Assembly: GCF_005250615.1 (NCBI RefSeq)
Contig: NZ_SULM01000001.1
Location: 62,001 to 126,000, forward strand
Length of the DNA: 64,000 nt
Direction of reading: 5' to 3'
Source: Pseudomonas rhizoryzae
Lineage (GTDB): Bacteria; Pseudomonadota; Gammaproteobacteria; Pseudomonadales; Pseudomonadaceae
In this document: in pieces, positions 36,156 to 44,233 of the stretch
Position numbering within the stretch: the first letter of the stretch is position 1
How the letters are laid out: every line of letters starts with the position of its first letter
The notes under the pieces: model-generated
Told to the model about the DNA's origin: nothing
What the model saw: only the letters and a program-made list of their open reading frames with translations
The model's database searches: none
Program-made: the position numbers and the translations under genes

Positions 36156-38396
36156 ATGGTACAGGTCAGAGCGCATCAGCCAGTCAACGTCGATGGCAGC
36201 ATCAACCTCCATGCCTGGCTGGATCACATCCAGAGCGTGGATCCTAATCTCGATCGCGAGGCCTTGCTGGACGCCTGCGGCTTCGCCCGCACGGCGGAAG
36301 AGAATTCCGGACAGATCGAGCACTCCTGGGCGGAGGGGACCTCCAGTTTCCATACTGGCCTGGAGATGGCGGAGATCCTCGCCGACCTCAAGCTGGACCA
36401 GGACAGCCTGATCGCCGCCATCGTCTATCGCGCGGTCCGTGAAGGCAAGGCCAGTCTCGAATCGGCCACCGAGCATTTCGGGCCGGTGGTGGCCAAGCTG
36501 ATCGAAGGCGTGCTGCGCATGGCGGCGATCAGCGAAAGTCTCAATCCGCGCAAGTCCATGGTGCTGGGCAGCCAGACCCAGGTGGACAACCTGCGGCGGA
36601 TGCTGGTGGCCATGGTCGATGACGTGCGCGTGGCCCTGATCAAGCTGGCCGAGCGGACCTGCGCCATCCGCGCGGTGAAGAACGCCACCGAAGAGCGTCG
36701 CAACCGGGTGGCCCGCGAGGTCGCCGACATCTATGCGCCCCTGGCTCATCGCCTGGGCATCGGCCATATCAAGTGGGAGCTGGAAGACCTGTCCTTCCGC
36801 TACCTGGAGCCCCAGCAGTACAAGCAGATCGCCACCTTGCTCCACGAGCGGCGGCTGGATCGCGAGCAGTACATTGCCGACGTCATGCAGCAGTTGCGTG
36901 ACGAGCTCACCGCCACCGGTATCAAGTCCGACATCAGCGGCCGGGCCAAGCACATCTATTCCATCTGGCGGAAGATGCAGCGCAAGGGTCTGGAATTCAG
37001 CCAGATCTATGACGTGCGGGCCGTACGGGTGCTGGTGCCCGAGGTGCGCGACTGCTACACCGCGCTGGGCATCGTGCATACCCTGTGGCGGCACATTCCC
37101 CGCGAGTTCGACGACTATATCGCCAATCCCAAGGAGAACGGCTACCGGTCCCTGCACACGGCGGTGATCGGCCCGGAAGGCAAGGTGCTGGAGGTGCAGA
37201 TCCGCACCCATGCCATGCATGAAGAGGCCGAGCTGGGCGTCTGCGCCCACTGGCGCTACAAGGGCACCGATGTCAAATCGGCGTCCAATCACTACGAAGA
37301 GAAGATTTCCTGGCTGCGCCAGGTGCTCGAGTGGCACGAGGAGCTAGGTGACATCGGCGGCCTGGCCGATCAGTTGCGCGTCGACATAGAGCCGGACCGG
37401 GTCTATGTCTTCACCCCCGATGGCCACGCCATCGACCTGCCCAAGGGGGCGACGCCGCTGGACTTCGCCTATCGAGTGCATACCGAGATCGGCCACAACT
37501 GCCGCGGGGCCAAGATCAACGGCCGCATCGTGCCGCTGAACTACCAACTACAGACCGGCGAGCAGGTGGAGATCATCACCGGCAAGCAGGGCTCGCCCAG
37601 CCGTGACTGGCTCAACCCCAACCTCGGTTATGTGAACACCTCGCGGGCGCGGGCCAAGATCGTCCACTGGTTCAAGTTCCAGGCGCGCGACCAGAACGTC
37701 GCCGCTGGCAAGGCCATGATCGAGCGGGAATTGTCGCGTCTGGCGCTGCCGCCGGTGGATTTCGATACCCTGGCCGAGAAGGTCAACTACAAGGGTTCCG
37801 AGGACATGCTCGCGGCCCTGGGGGCTGGCGATCTGCGGCTGGCCCACGTGATGCACGCGGCCCAGCAACTGGTGGAGCCGGACAAGGGCCAGGACACCCT
37901 CGATCTCATTCCGCGCAAGCCGACCAACAAGCCGGGCAAACGCGGCGATGTGCAGATCCAGGGGGTGGGCAATCTGCTGACCCAGATCGCCGGCTGCTGC
38001 CAGCCACTGCCGGGCGACCCCATCGTCGGCTACATCACCCTGGGGCGTGGCGTGACCATCCATCGGCAGGATTGCGCCAACGCCCTGCAGCTGGCCAGTC
38101 GCGAGCCGGAGCGGACCATCCAGGTGAGTTGGGGGCCGGTGCCGGTACAGACCTATCCGGTCGATATCCTCATCAAGGCCTTCGACCGTTCGGGCTTGTT
38201 GCGCGATGTCTCGCAGATCCTGCTCAACGAGCGGATCAACGTGCTGGCGGTGAACACCCGCAGCAATCGTGAGGACAACACCGCCAACATGCTGCTGACC
38301 ATCGAGATTCCCGGTCTGGATGCCCTCGGGCGCCTGCTCGGGCGTATCTCGCAGCTGCCCAACATCATCGAAGCCCGGCGTAATCGCGCCGCTTGA
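36156..38396 (+). CDS. relA: RelA, ribosome-dependent (p)ppGpp synthetase
   Basis: This 746-residue stringent-response enzyme makes (p)ppGpp from GTP/GDP and ATP when uncharged tRNA enters the ribosome. The N-terminal hydrolase-like domain lacks the HD metal motif (LIAAIVYRAV in its place), as expected for RelA rather than SpoT. The synthetase domain follows (GRAKHIYSIWRKM, YDVRAVRVLV, NPKENGYRSLHT), then TGS (VYVFTPDGHAIDLPKGATPLDFAY), a zinc-finger region with AGCCQPLPGD, and a C-terminal ACT domain. A terminator-like hairpin follows the gene. Confidence 0.96.
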   Translation: MVQVRAHQPVNVDGSINLHAWLDHIQSVDPNLDREALLDACGFARTAEENSGQIEHSWAEGTSSFHTGLEMAEILADLKLDQDSLIAAIVYRAVREGKASLESATEHFGPVVAKLIEGVLRMAAISESLNPRKSMVLGSQTQVDNLRRMLVAMVDDVRVALIKLAERTCAIRAVKNATEERRNRVAREVADIYAPLAHRLGIGHIKWELEDLSFRYLEPQQYKQIATLLHERRLDREQYIADVMQQLRDELTATGIKSDISGRAKHIYSIWRKMQRKGLEFSQIYDVRAVRVLVPEVRDCYTALGIVHTLWRHIPREFDDYIANPKENGYRSLHTAVIGPEGKVLEVQIRTHAMHEEAELGVCAHWRYKGTDVKSASNHYEEKISWLRQVLEWHEELGDIGGLADQLRVDIEPDRVYVFTPDGHAIDLPKGATPLDFAYRVHTEIGHNCRGAKINGRIVPLNYQLQTGEQVEIITGKQGSPSRDWLNPNLGYVNTSRARAKIVHWFKFQARDQNVAAGKAMIERELSRLALPPVDFDTLAEKVNYKGSEDMLAALGAGDLRLAHVMHAAQQLVEPDKGQDTLDLIPRKPTNKPGKRGDVQIQGVGNLLTQIAGCCQPLPGDPIVGYITLGRGVTIHRQDCANALQLASREPERTIQVSWGPVPVQTYPVDILIKAFDRSGLLRDVSQILLNERINVLAVNTRSNREDNTANMLLTIEIPGLDALGRLLGRISQLPNIIEARRNRAA

Positions 38397-38417
38397 GCGG
38401 CGTGATCGCGACCCCCA

Positions 38418-38446
38418 CGAGGCGCCCTGGGCGCCTCGCTATTTTT
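38418..38446 (+). terminator. Intrinsic terminator between relA and mazG
   Basis: A perfect 9-bp stem (CGAGGCGCC/GGCGCCTCG) with a 3-base loop is followed by CTATTTTT. It ends 18 bases before the mazG start, so mazG would depend on read-through or a promoter within the hairpin region. Confidence 0.8.
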
Positions 38447-38464
38447 CCGGCGACAGGATTCACC

Positions 38465-39310
38465 ATGTACCAACTCGACGACCTGCTGCACCTCATGGCC
38501 CGGCTGCGCGATCCGCAGCATGGCTGCCCCTGGGATCTACAGCAGGACTACGCCAGCATCGTGCCCCATACCCTCGAAGAGGCCTACGAGGTCGCCGATG
38601 CCATTGCCAAGCGCGATTTCCCCCAGGTGCGCGATGAACTGGGCGACCTGTTGTTCCAGGTCGTCTACTACAGCCAATTGGGTCGTGAAGACGGTCACTT
38701 CGACTTCCCTCAGGTGGTGGACGGCATCACCCGCAAGCTGGTGCGCCGCCATCCCCATGTCTTCCCCGACGGCGACCTGCATGGGCCGCTGGACCTGCCC
38801 CGGCTGGACGAGGCGACCATCAAGCGCCGCTGGGAGGAGATCAAGGCCGAGGAGCGTGCGGAGAAAGCCACGGCGCCTGAGCAGCTGTCCTTGTTGGACG
38901 ATGTGCCGGCCGCGCTGCCGGCGCTGAGTCGCGCGGCCAAGCTACAGAAGCGCGCGGCCAATGTCGGCTTCGACTGGGCCGATGCCACGCCGGTGGTGGC
39001 CAAGATCCAGGAAGAGCTGGATGAGGTCCGCGAGGCCATGGCCAACGGCCAGGCGGCACAGGTGGTGGAGGAGGTAGGTGACCTGCTGTTCGTGATGGTC
39101 AACCTGGCGCGCCACCTGCGCGTCGATGCCGAGGACGCCCTGCGCCAGGCCAATGCCAAGTTCGAGCGGCGCTTCCGCTATATCGAGGAAGCCCTGAAAG
39201 CCCAGGGGCGCACGCCCAAGGAGGCGAGCCTGGAAGAGATGGATGCCCTGTGGGATGCCGCCAAGGTGGCAGAGAAGGGCAGCGTTGGGCATTCGCTGCA
39301 GGGTCGCTGA
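38465..39310 (+). CDS. mazG: Nucleoside triphosphate pyrophosphohydrolase MazG
   Basis: This 281-residue protein hydrolyses non-canonical and canonical NTPs to NMP and pyrophosphate and can lower ppGpp-related nucleotide pools. It shows two tandem MazG domains: the first with CPWDLQQDY, EEAYEVADAI and DELGDLLFQVVYY; the second with EELDEVREAM and EEVGDLLFVMVNL, each holding the ExxE/ExxD metal motif. Start ATG 38465 is at the usual N-terminus (MYQLDDLLHLMARLR). It follows relA, a conserved Pseudomonas pairing, across an intrinsic terminator. Confidence 0.95.
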   Translation: MYQLDDLLHLMARLRDPQHGCPWDLQQDYASIVPHTLEEAYEVADAIAKRDFPQVRDELGDLLFQVVYYSQLGREDGHFDFPQVVDGITRKLVRRHPHVFPDGDLHGPLDLPRLDEATIKRRWEEIKAEERAEKATAPEQLSLLDDVPAALPALSRAAKLQKRAANVGFDWADATPVVAKIQEELDEVREAMANGQAAQVVEEVGDLLFVMVNLARHLRVDAEDALRQANAKFERRFRYIEEALKAQGRTPKEASLEEMDALWDAAKVAEKGSVGHSLQGR

Positions 39311-39318
39311 ACCCAGGC

Positions 39319-39428
39319 GTAGGTAGGCGCTGAGCGTAGCGAAGCCCAACGTTAGCGAGGTCTGGACCGTGTTCGATGTGCCGCCGAGGCCCGTCCGTTG
39401 GGCTTAGCTGCGCTCAACCGCAACCTAC
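39319..39428. repeat. Inverted pair of GTAGG-type REP sequences
   Basis: A 33-base unit beginning GTAGGTAGGCGCTGAGCG and ending AAGCCCAACG at 39351 is repeated in inverse orientation at 39396-39428, with about 26 of 33 bases matching. The 44 bases between the arms are unrelated. This is the typical paired arrangement of bacterial REPs near convergent gene ends. No REP-associated transposase is in the window. Confidence 0.8.
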
Positions 39429-39739
39429 GGCATCCGCTCCCAACCCGGCGAATGATCCGGTTGGTCGGCCAGGTGCGCGGGGCATTTGCCCTTGAGGTGC
39501 CAGGCGAAGGCGATGATCTCGGCCAGGGTGCGATAGAGCGCCTCGGGAATCTCCGAGCCCAGCTCCAGGCGGGCCAGGATGCGCACCAGGTCGGCGTTCT
39601 CGTAGATGGGCACCTCGTGCTCGCGGGCGGTGGCCAGGATGAGTTCGGCCAGTTCGGCATCGCCCTTGGCGGACAGGATCGGGGCGCTGCTGCCGTCGTA
39701 GGAGAGGGCGATGGCCTGGCGGGGGGCGGGCGTGCTCAT
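39425..39739 (-). CDS. FlhB C-terminal-like (FhlB/EscU family) protein
   Basis: This 104-residue soluble protein corresponds to the cytosolic C-terminal domain of FlhB, the flagellar export switch. It reads AIALSYDGSSAPILSAKGDAELAELILATAREHEVPIYENADLVRILARLELGSEIPEALYRTLAEIIAFAW. The self-cleavage NPTH motif of real FlhB is absent; the corresponding place has PAPRQ. Such stand-alone proteins often sit next to fliK and may help or substitute for FlhB-C in substrate switching. The start overlaps the fliK stop (ATGA). Confidence 0.82.
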   Translation of the reverse strand: MSTPAPRQAIALSYDGSSAPILSAKGDAELAELILATAREHEVPIYENADLVRILARLELGSEIPEALYRTLAEIIAFAWHLKGKCPAHLADQPDHSPGWERMP

Positions 39740-41313
39740 ACGGTGTCGTCGATCCAGCGTTGTTCGAGGGAGGTGCGCGGATTGCGCGCGGGTCGGCCTT
39801 GGCGGCTGCTGAGATCGCCGACCACGAAGCCGGCCGCCAGCAGGCGCTCGCGCAGGTGGGGCAATTCGGTATCGATCAGCACCGCGGTGGCGCCTTTTTC
39901 CGCCCAGAATTCGCTCGACAGCCGACCGCTGGCGAGTTGGGCGCGGACCTGCAGGGGGCCGAGTGGCGCCAGGTCGAAGGCCAGTTCCACTTTCCACAGG
40001 CTATCGCGGGTTTCCCCGCGGGTGTCCGGTGGTGGGCGTTCTTCCTGGAAGCGGACCTGCACCGCGCCGAGTCGCTCGCCGTCGCGCCAGGGGATTTCGG
40101 TCTGCCAGGTGGACAGGTAGTAGCCGTCCGGCAGGACCTGGGTCTGCGCCAGGCTGGCGAGCTGGTGGGTCTGCAAGCGCGCGATGACGCCGGTGGCCAA
40201 TTGCAGCAATTCGTCGAGTTCGGCGTTGGTGGTGCTGAGGCCGCGACCGTCACGTTCGCCCAGGGGAAAGTCCAGGGCCGTGGGTTGGCGGTTGGCGCTG
40301 GCGACGCCGCCCAGGGCGCGGCGCAGGGCGTCCGGTAGATTCTGCTGGGCGGTCTGGGCCAGCACCTGGGGATTGCGCAGCGGATCGCCCGGCACGTTGG
40401 CCAGTAGGCGGTCGACCAGGCGCAGCAGATTGGCCTTGAAGTCTTCCTGAATATCGGAGCCGCTGCGGTCCAGCAACTGCTGCTCCAATTGCAGGCCGCT
40501 GCGGGCTAGGGCGCGGGTCCAGCCCTGGGGCGTGGTGAGGGCCTCGGTGTCTTCCAGGTTGGCCAGCAGTGCTTTGAGCGCACTGCCTACCGACGGCGGC
40601 AGCTCCTGCTCGGGAAGGGCGTCCTGCAGCCACTGCAGCAGGCCGTTCATCGACAGCTGGCGTTGGCCCTGGCTCTGGAGCTGGTGGTCGATGTCGAGCT
40701 GGTCGAGCCGCTGCGCCAGGGGCAGCACCGTGACTTCCTGGCTGTCCTTGATCACCACGGTCAGCAGGCTACCTACCGGTACCGGGCGGGGTGATTCCAG
40801 CTTGAGCTGCTTGCCTTCGAGGCTGGAGGTCAGCGCCTTGGCGATCACCTCGTAGCTGGGGGTGCCATTGGTCTGTTGCAGCAGGCTGCTCAGCACCCGC
40901 AACTGCAGGGTGGTGCCCACCGGCAACTGGCGCAGGTCCAGTTGCTGCAGCGGTGGTGGCGGTGCCTCGACCCCGTCCAGGCTCTGCAGCAGCACGGCCA
41001 ACTGGGTGGAATTCAGGGTGCTCACCAGCAACTGGCTACCGACCGGCAGGTTGTTGGTCGGGCTCTGGGTGGTGAGCAGCACGCTGCCACCCTGGGCGAG
41101 CTGGAGCTGTAGCAGGAACTGGAAATTCTGCCCGGCCGGACGGGTGGCGAGCACCTCGGCGGTGGCCGTGGTGCCAGCGGGAATGAGGTCGTCGAGGGAC
41201 TGCAGTGCCTGCAGGATCTGCGCGCCGGCATCCGAGGCCTGCGCCGCCGCGGCCCGGACGGGCAGGGTGGGTGTGACGCCAGGGCTGAGCGAGATCGCAG
41301 GAATGGAAGGCAT
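39736..41313 (-). CDS. fliK: Flagellar hook-length control protein FliK
   Basis: This 525-residue protein is Gln-, Leu- and Ala-rich through its first two-thirds, with weak internal repetition (LLQSLDGVEAPPPPLQQLDLRQLPVGTTLQLRVLSSLLQQ). It ends in a conserved globular domain with an LAPLGPLQVRAQLASGRLSSEFWAE segment typical of FliK C-terminal domains. FliK measures hook length and triggers the export switch through FlhB. It is coupled to the FlhB-C-like gene. No other flagellar gene is here, so it could be a second or split-off fliK copy; I cannot tell which. Confidence 0.8.
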   Translation of the reverse strand: MPSIPAISLSPGVTPTLPVRAAAAQASDAGAQILQALQSLDDLIPAGTTATAEVLATRPAGQNFQFLLQLQLAQGGSVLLTTQSPTNNLPVGSQLLVSTLNSTQLAVLLQSLDGVEAPPPPLQQLDLRQLPVGTTLQLRVLSSLLQQTNGTPSYEVIAKALTSSLEGKQLKLESPRPVPVGSLLTVVIKDSQEVTVLPLAQRLDQLDIDHQLQSQGQRQLSMNGLLQWLQDALPEQELPPSVGSALKALLANLEDTEALTTPQGWTRALARSGLQLEQQLLDRSGSDIQEDFKANLLRLVDRLLANVPGDPLRNPQVLAQTAQQNLPDALRRALGGVASANRQPTALDFPLGERDGRGLSTTNAELDELLQLATGVIARLQTHQLASLAQTQVLPDGYYLSTWQTEIPWRDGERLGAVQVRFQEERPPPDTRGETRDSLWKVELAFDLAPLGPLQVRAQLASGRLSSEFWAEKGATAVLIDTELPHLRERLLAAGFVVGDLSSRQGRPARNPRTSLEQRWIDDTV

Positions 41314-41358
41314 CGGGCAGGTCCGGAAAAGTCGCCTGTGTATAATGACGCGCTTTCA

Positions 41359-41514
41359 GATTCTGTACGAAAGCAGCCGAGCGACGGTCAGGCGAGGCGA
41401 AGAACGTTGAGGAAGCGCATTTCCGAAGGGTAAATGAGCATTCTGACCGGGCTGGCGGCCCAGGCGTTTTTCAACGAAGCATCACCGAGGCGCAGGCCGT
41501 TTTCGTACAGAACC
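41359..41514. mobile_element. MITE-like remnant with 12-bp perfect terminal inverted repeats
   Basis: TTCTGTACGAAA at 41361-41372 and its exact complement at 41501-41512 flank about 130 bases. The similarity between ends extends to about 20 bases. Read on the minus strand the interior has an open stretch (ASLKNAW, MRFLN) resembling the tail of a transposase frame. There is no transposase gene and no obvious target duplication. It lies in the 264-base gap between fliK and ccmA, which otherwise contains a TATAAT at 41341 and no gene. Confidence 0.6.
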
Positions 41515-41577
41515 TTGAGGCGTGTGCCGGGTTAACGGCCGCTGTTTGATCGACTTTAATTCCTGGAACCCCATGCC

Positions 41578-42183
41578 GTGAATCCGCCCCTGCTCGACGC
41601 CGTCGCGCTCCGTTGCGAACGGGGCGATCGCCTGTTGTTCGACGGCCTGGACCTGAGCGTGCGTCCGGGGGAGTTGTGGCAGATCGATGGCGTCAACGGC
41701 AGCGGCAAGACTAGTCTGCTGCGGATCCTGGCCGGGCTGTTGCCGGCCGACAGCGGTACGGTACGCAGACCCCCGGCGGCTGAGCTGCTCTGGCTGGGCC
41801 ATGCTCCGGGTATCGCCGAGGGGCTGACCGCCCGGGAAAATCTGCACACCCTGGCGAGCCTGTGGCGGCCCGCCAGTGCCGAAGCCTGCGCGGCGGCACT
41901 CGCGGCCGTTGGCCTGGCCGAGCTGGCGGATGAACTCTGCGCGCGGTTGTCGGCCGGTCAGCGCCGCCGGGTTGCCCTGGCGCGGCTCCATTTGCCCGAG
42001 CCGCCAGCCCTATGGTTGCTGGACGAACCCTTCACCGCCCTGGATGCGGCGACCTGCCAGCGTCTGGAGCAGCGACTGCAAGCGCATTGCCTGGGCGGCG
42101 GCGCCGTGGTGCTGAGCAGTCACCGCGAATTGGACAGCGTACCCGCCTGTTACCGCCGTCTGGCGCTGGACGGTGGCCGGTGA
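41578..42183 (+). CDS. ccmA: Heme exporter ATP-binding protein CcmA
   Basis: This 201-residue ABC ATPase of cytochrome c maturation System I works with CcmB, CcmC and CcmD; ATP hydrolysis releases heme-loaded CcmE. Walker A is GVNGSGKTS, the signature is RLSAGQRRRVALARL, Walker B is LWLLDEPFTALD. It begins at GTG 41578; no better ATG is in frame. The stop overlaps the ccmB start (GTGA). It leads the nine-gene ccm operon. Confidence 0.95.
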   Translation: MNPPLLDAVALRCERGDRLLFDGLDLSVRPGELWQIDGVNGSGKTSLLRILAGLLPADSGTVRRPPAAELLWLGHAPGIAEGLTARENLHTLASLWRPASAEACAAALAAVGLAELADELCARLSAGQRRRVALARLHLPEPPALWLLDEPFTALDAATCQRLEQRLQAHCLGGGAVVLSSHRELDSVPACYRRLALDGGR

Positions 42184-42851
42184 CCGGTGCCGGCCTGGCC
42201 ATCCTGCGCCGCGAGTGGCGCCTGGCCTGCCGCCGACCGGCGCAGTGGCTCACGCCGCTGACCTTCTACGCCTTGGTGGTGACGCTATTTCCGCTGGCCC
42301 TGGGCCCGGACAGCCGCCAATTGGCCGCGCTGGCCCCCGGCCTCTTGTGGATCGCGCTGCTCCTGGCCCTGTTGCTCGGCCAGGAGGCACTGTTCCGCAA
42401 CGAATGGCAGGACGGTTCCCTCGAACACTGGCTGCTGGCGCCCCAGCCCCTGGCGCTGCTGGTGCTGTTCAAGCTGTTGGTGCACTGGTGCTCCGCCGGC
42501 CTCGCGTTGGTGGCGCTGACGCCCCTACTGGCGCTGATGCTCGGGCTGCCGGTGACGGCCCTGCCGGCAACCCTGGCGGCGCTGGTGCTGGGCAGCCTGG
42601 CCCTGACGCTCATCGGTGCCATCGGCGCGGCCCTTACCCTGGGCCTGGCCCGTGGCGGTCTGCTGCTGGCGCTGCTCAATCTGCCCTTGCAGATTCCCAT
42701 CCTCATCCTCGGCACCAGCATTCTGGACGCGGCGCGCCTGGGCCTGCCGGTGACGGGGCTGCTGCTCTGGCTGGGCTGCCTGACGCTGCTGGCCCTGACC
42801 CTGGCGCCCCTGGCGGTGGCCGCTGGCCTGCGCATCGGGGCCGCCCAATGA
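42180..42851 (+). CDS. ccmB: Heme exporter permease CcmB
   Basis: This 223-residue integral membrane protein with six hydrophobic helices is the permease partner of CcmA. It shows the family motifs [21 protein letters not shown] at the N-terminus and [24 protein letters not shown] before the last helices. The GTG at 42180 overlaps the ccmA stop by 4 bases. An upstream open stretch to 42012 lies inside ccmA and is not used. Confidence 0.94.
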   Translation: MTGAGLAILRREWRLACRRPAQWLTPLTFYALVVTLFPLALGPDSRQLAALAPGLLWIALLLALLLGQEALFRNEWQDGSLEHWLLAPQPLALLVLFKLLVHWCSAGLALVALTPLLALMLGLPVTALPATLAALVLGSLALTLIGAIGAALTLGLARGGLLLALLNLPLQIPILILGTSILDAARLGLPVTGLLLWLGCLTLLALTLAPLAVAAGLRIGAAQ

Positions 42852-42861
42852 CGAGAACCTC

Positions 42862-43608
42862 ATGAACTGGACCTGGCTGCATCGCCTGGGCTCGCCCGCC
42901 ATCTTCTATCGCCTGGCCGGTCGCCTGCAGGGACCTTGCCTCGCGCTGGCCGGGCTGTTGCTCGCCGTTGGCCTGGTGTGGGGACTGTTCCTGGCGCCGC
43001 CGGACTATCAGCAGGGCGACAGTTTCCGCATCCTCTATGTCCATGTGCCGGCCGCCTTCCTGGCGCAGTCCTGCTATCTGCTGCTGGCCATCGCTGGCGC
43101 CGTCGGGCTGGTCTGGCGGCTCAAGCTGGCCGACGTGGCCCTGCGCGCCGCCGCGCCCCTCGGCGCCTGGATGACGGTGATCGCCCTGGTGACCGGCTCG
43201 CTATGGGGCATACCCACCTGGGGCACCTGGTGGATCTGGGATGCCCGGCTCACCTCGATGCTGGTCCTGCTGTTCCTCTACCTGGGCATCATCGCTTTGG
43301 GGCAGGCGATCACCCAGCGGGACAGCGCTGCCCGGGCCTGCGCCATCCTGGCCCTAGTCGGCTCGGTGAATCTGCCGATCATCAAATATTCGGTGGACTG
43401 GTGGAGCACCCTGCATCAGCCGGCCACCTTCAGCCTGGTGGAGCGCCCGCCGATGCCGCCGGCGATGTGGTTGCCACTGCTGGTGATGGTGCTGGGCTTC
43501 TATCTGTTCTTCGCTGGCCTGCTGCTGCAGCGGATGCGCCTGGAAGTGCTTCGCCGTGAGTGGCGCAGTCGCTGGGTGCAGGCCGAACTGGGCGAGGAGC
43601 GGCCATGA
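42862..43608 (+). CDS. ccmC: Heme-handling protein CcmC
   Basis: This 248-residue inner-membrane protein loads heme onto CcmE. The tryptophan-rich WWD motif is clear: [18 protein letters not shown]. Six membrane helices are visible, and conserved periplasmic histidines occur in VHVPAAFLA and STLHQPAT. Length matches the family. The stop overlaps the ccmD ATG by 4 bases. Confidence 0.96.
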   Translation: MNWTWLHRLGSPAIFYRLAGRLQGPCLALAGLLLAVGLVWGLFLAPPDYQQGDSFRILYVHVPAAFLAQSCYLLLAIAGAVGLVWRLKLADVALRAAAPLGAWMTVIALVTGSLWGIPTWGTWWIWDARLTSMLVLLFLYLGIIALGQAITQRDSAARACAILALVGSVNLPIIKYSVDWWSTLHQPATFSLVERPPMPPAMWLPLLVMVLGFYLFFAGLLLQRMRLEVLRREWRSRWVQAELGEERP

Positions 43609-43781
43609 GCGGCTTCGACTGGGCCCAGGCGCTGGGCATGGGCCGATACGGCCTCTATGTCTGGCCGGCCTTCGGGCTGACCCTGGCGATCCTGGCTGGC
43701 CTGCTGTGGCACGGCCGGCTGGCCCGTCGCCGCCTGCAGCGTGAACTGCGCCAGCGCTGGCGCCGGGAGCGGCAGTCATGA
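43605..43781 (+). CDS. ccmD: Heme exporter protein CcmD
   Basis: This 58-residue membrane protein stabilises the CcmABC-CcmE complex. It has a single helix ([23 protein letters not shown]) followed by a strongly basic tail ([20 protein letters not shown]), the usual CcmD layout. Both its ends overlap neighbouring ccm genes by 4 bases. An earlier in-frame start at 43560 lies inside ccmC and is not used. Confidence 0.92.
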   Translation: MSGFDWAQALGMGRYGLYVWPAFGLTLAILAGLLWHGRLARRRLQRELRQRWRRERQS

Positions 43782-44233
43782 ATCCGGTCCGGCGGCGCCG
43801 GCTGCTGTGGGTGCTGTTGTTGCTGCTCGGCGTGGGCGGCGCAGCGGCGCTGGCGCTCAGCGCCTTGCAGCAGAACATCAACCTCTTCTATACCCCGAGC
43901 CAGATCGCTCAGGGCGAGGCGCCCCGTGACCGGCGCATCCGCGCCGGGGGCATGGTGGAAAAGGGCAGCCTGGTACGGGCGGCGGATTCGCTCGCCGTGA
44001 GCTTCGTCATCACCGACTTCCAGCGCGAGGTGCGGGTCAGCTATGCCGGCATCCTGCCGGACCTGTTCCGCGAGGGGCAGGGCGTGGTCGCCCTGGGCCG
44101 ACTCGATGACCAGGGCCGGCTGGTCGCCGACCAGATCCTCGCCAAGCACGACGAGAAATACATGCCGCCCGAGGTGAGCCAGGCCCTGCGCCAGGCCGGT
44201 CGCCCGCTGGATGGCACGAGGCCGGCGCCATGA
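43778..44233 (+). CDS. ccmE: Heme chaperone CcmE
   Basis: This 151-residue periplasmic protein with a single N-terminal anchor ([17 protein letters not shown]) binds heme covalently and carries it to the CcmF/H ligase. The heme ligand histidine is H124 in [13 protein letters not shown], with Y128 completing the HxxxY motif. The OB-fold beta barrel spans about residues 40-122. It overlaps ccmD and ccmF by 4 bases each. Confidence 0.96.
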   Translation: MNPVRRRRLLWVLLLLLGVGGAAALALSALQQNINLFYTPSQIAQGEAPRDRRIRAGGMVEKGSLVRAADSLAVSFVITDFQREVRVSYAGILPDLFREGQGVVALGRLDDQGRLVADQILAKHDEKYMPPEVSQALRQAGRPLDGTRPAP

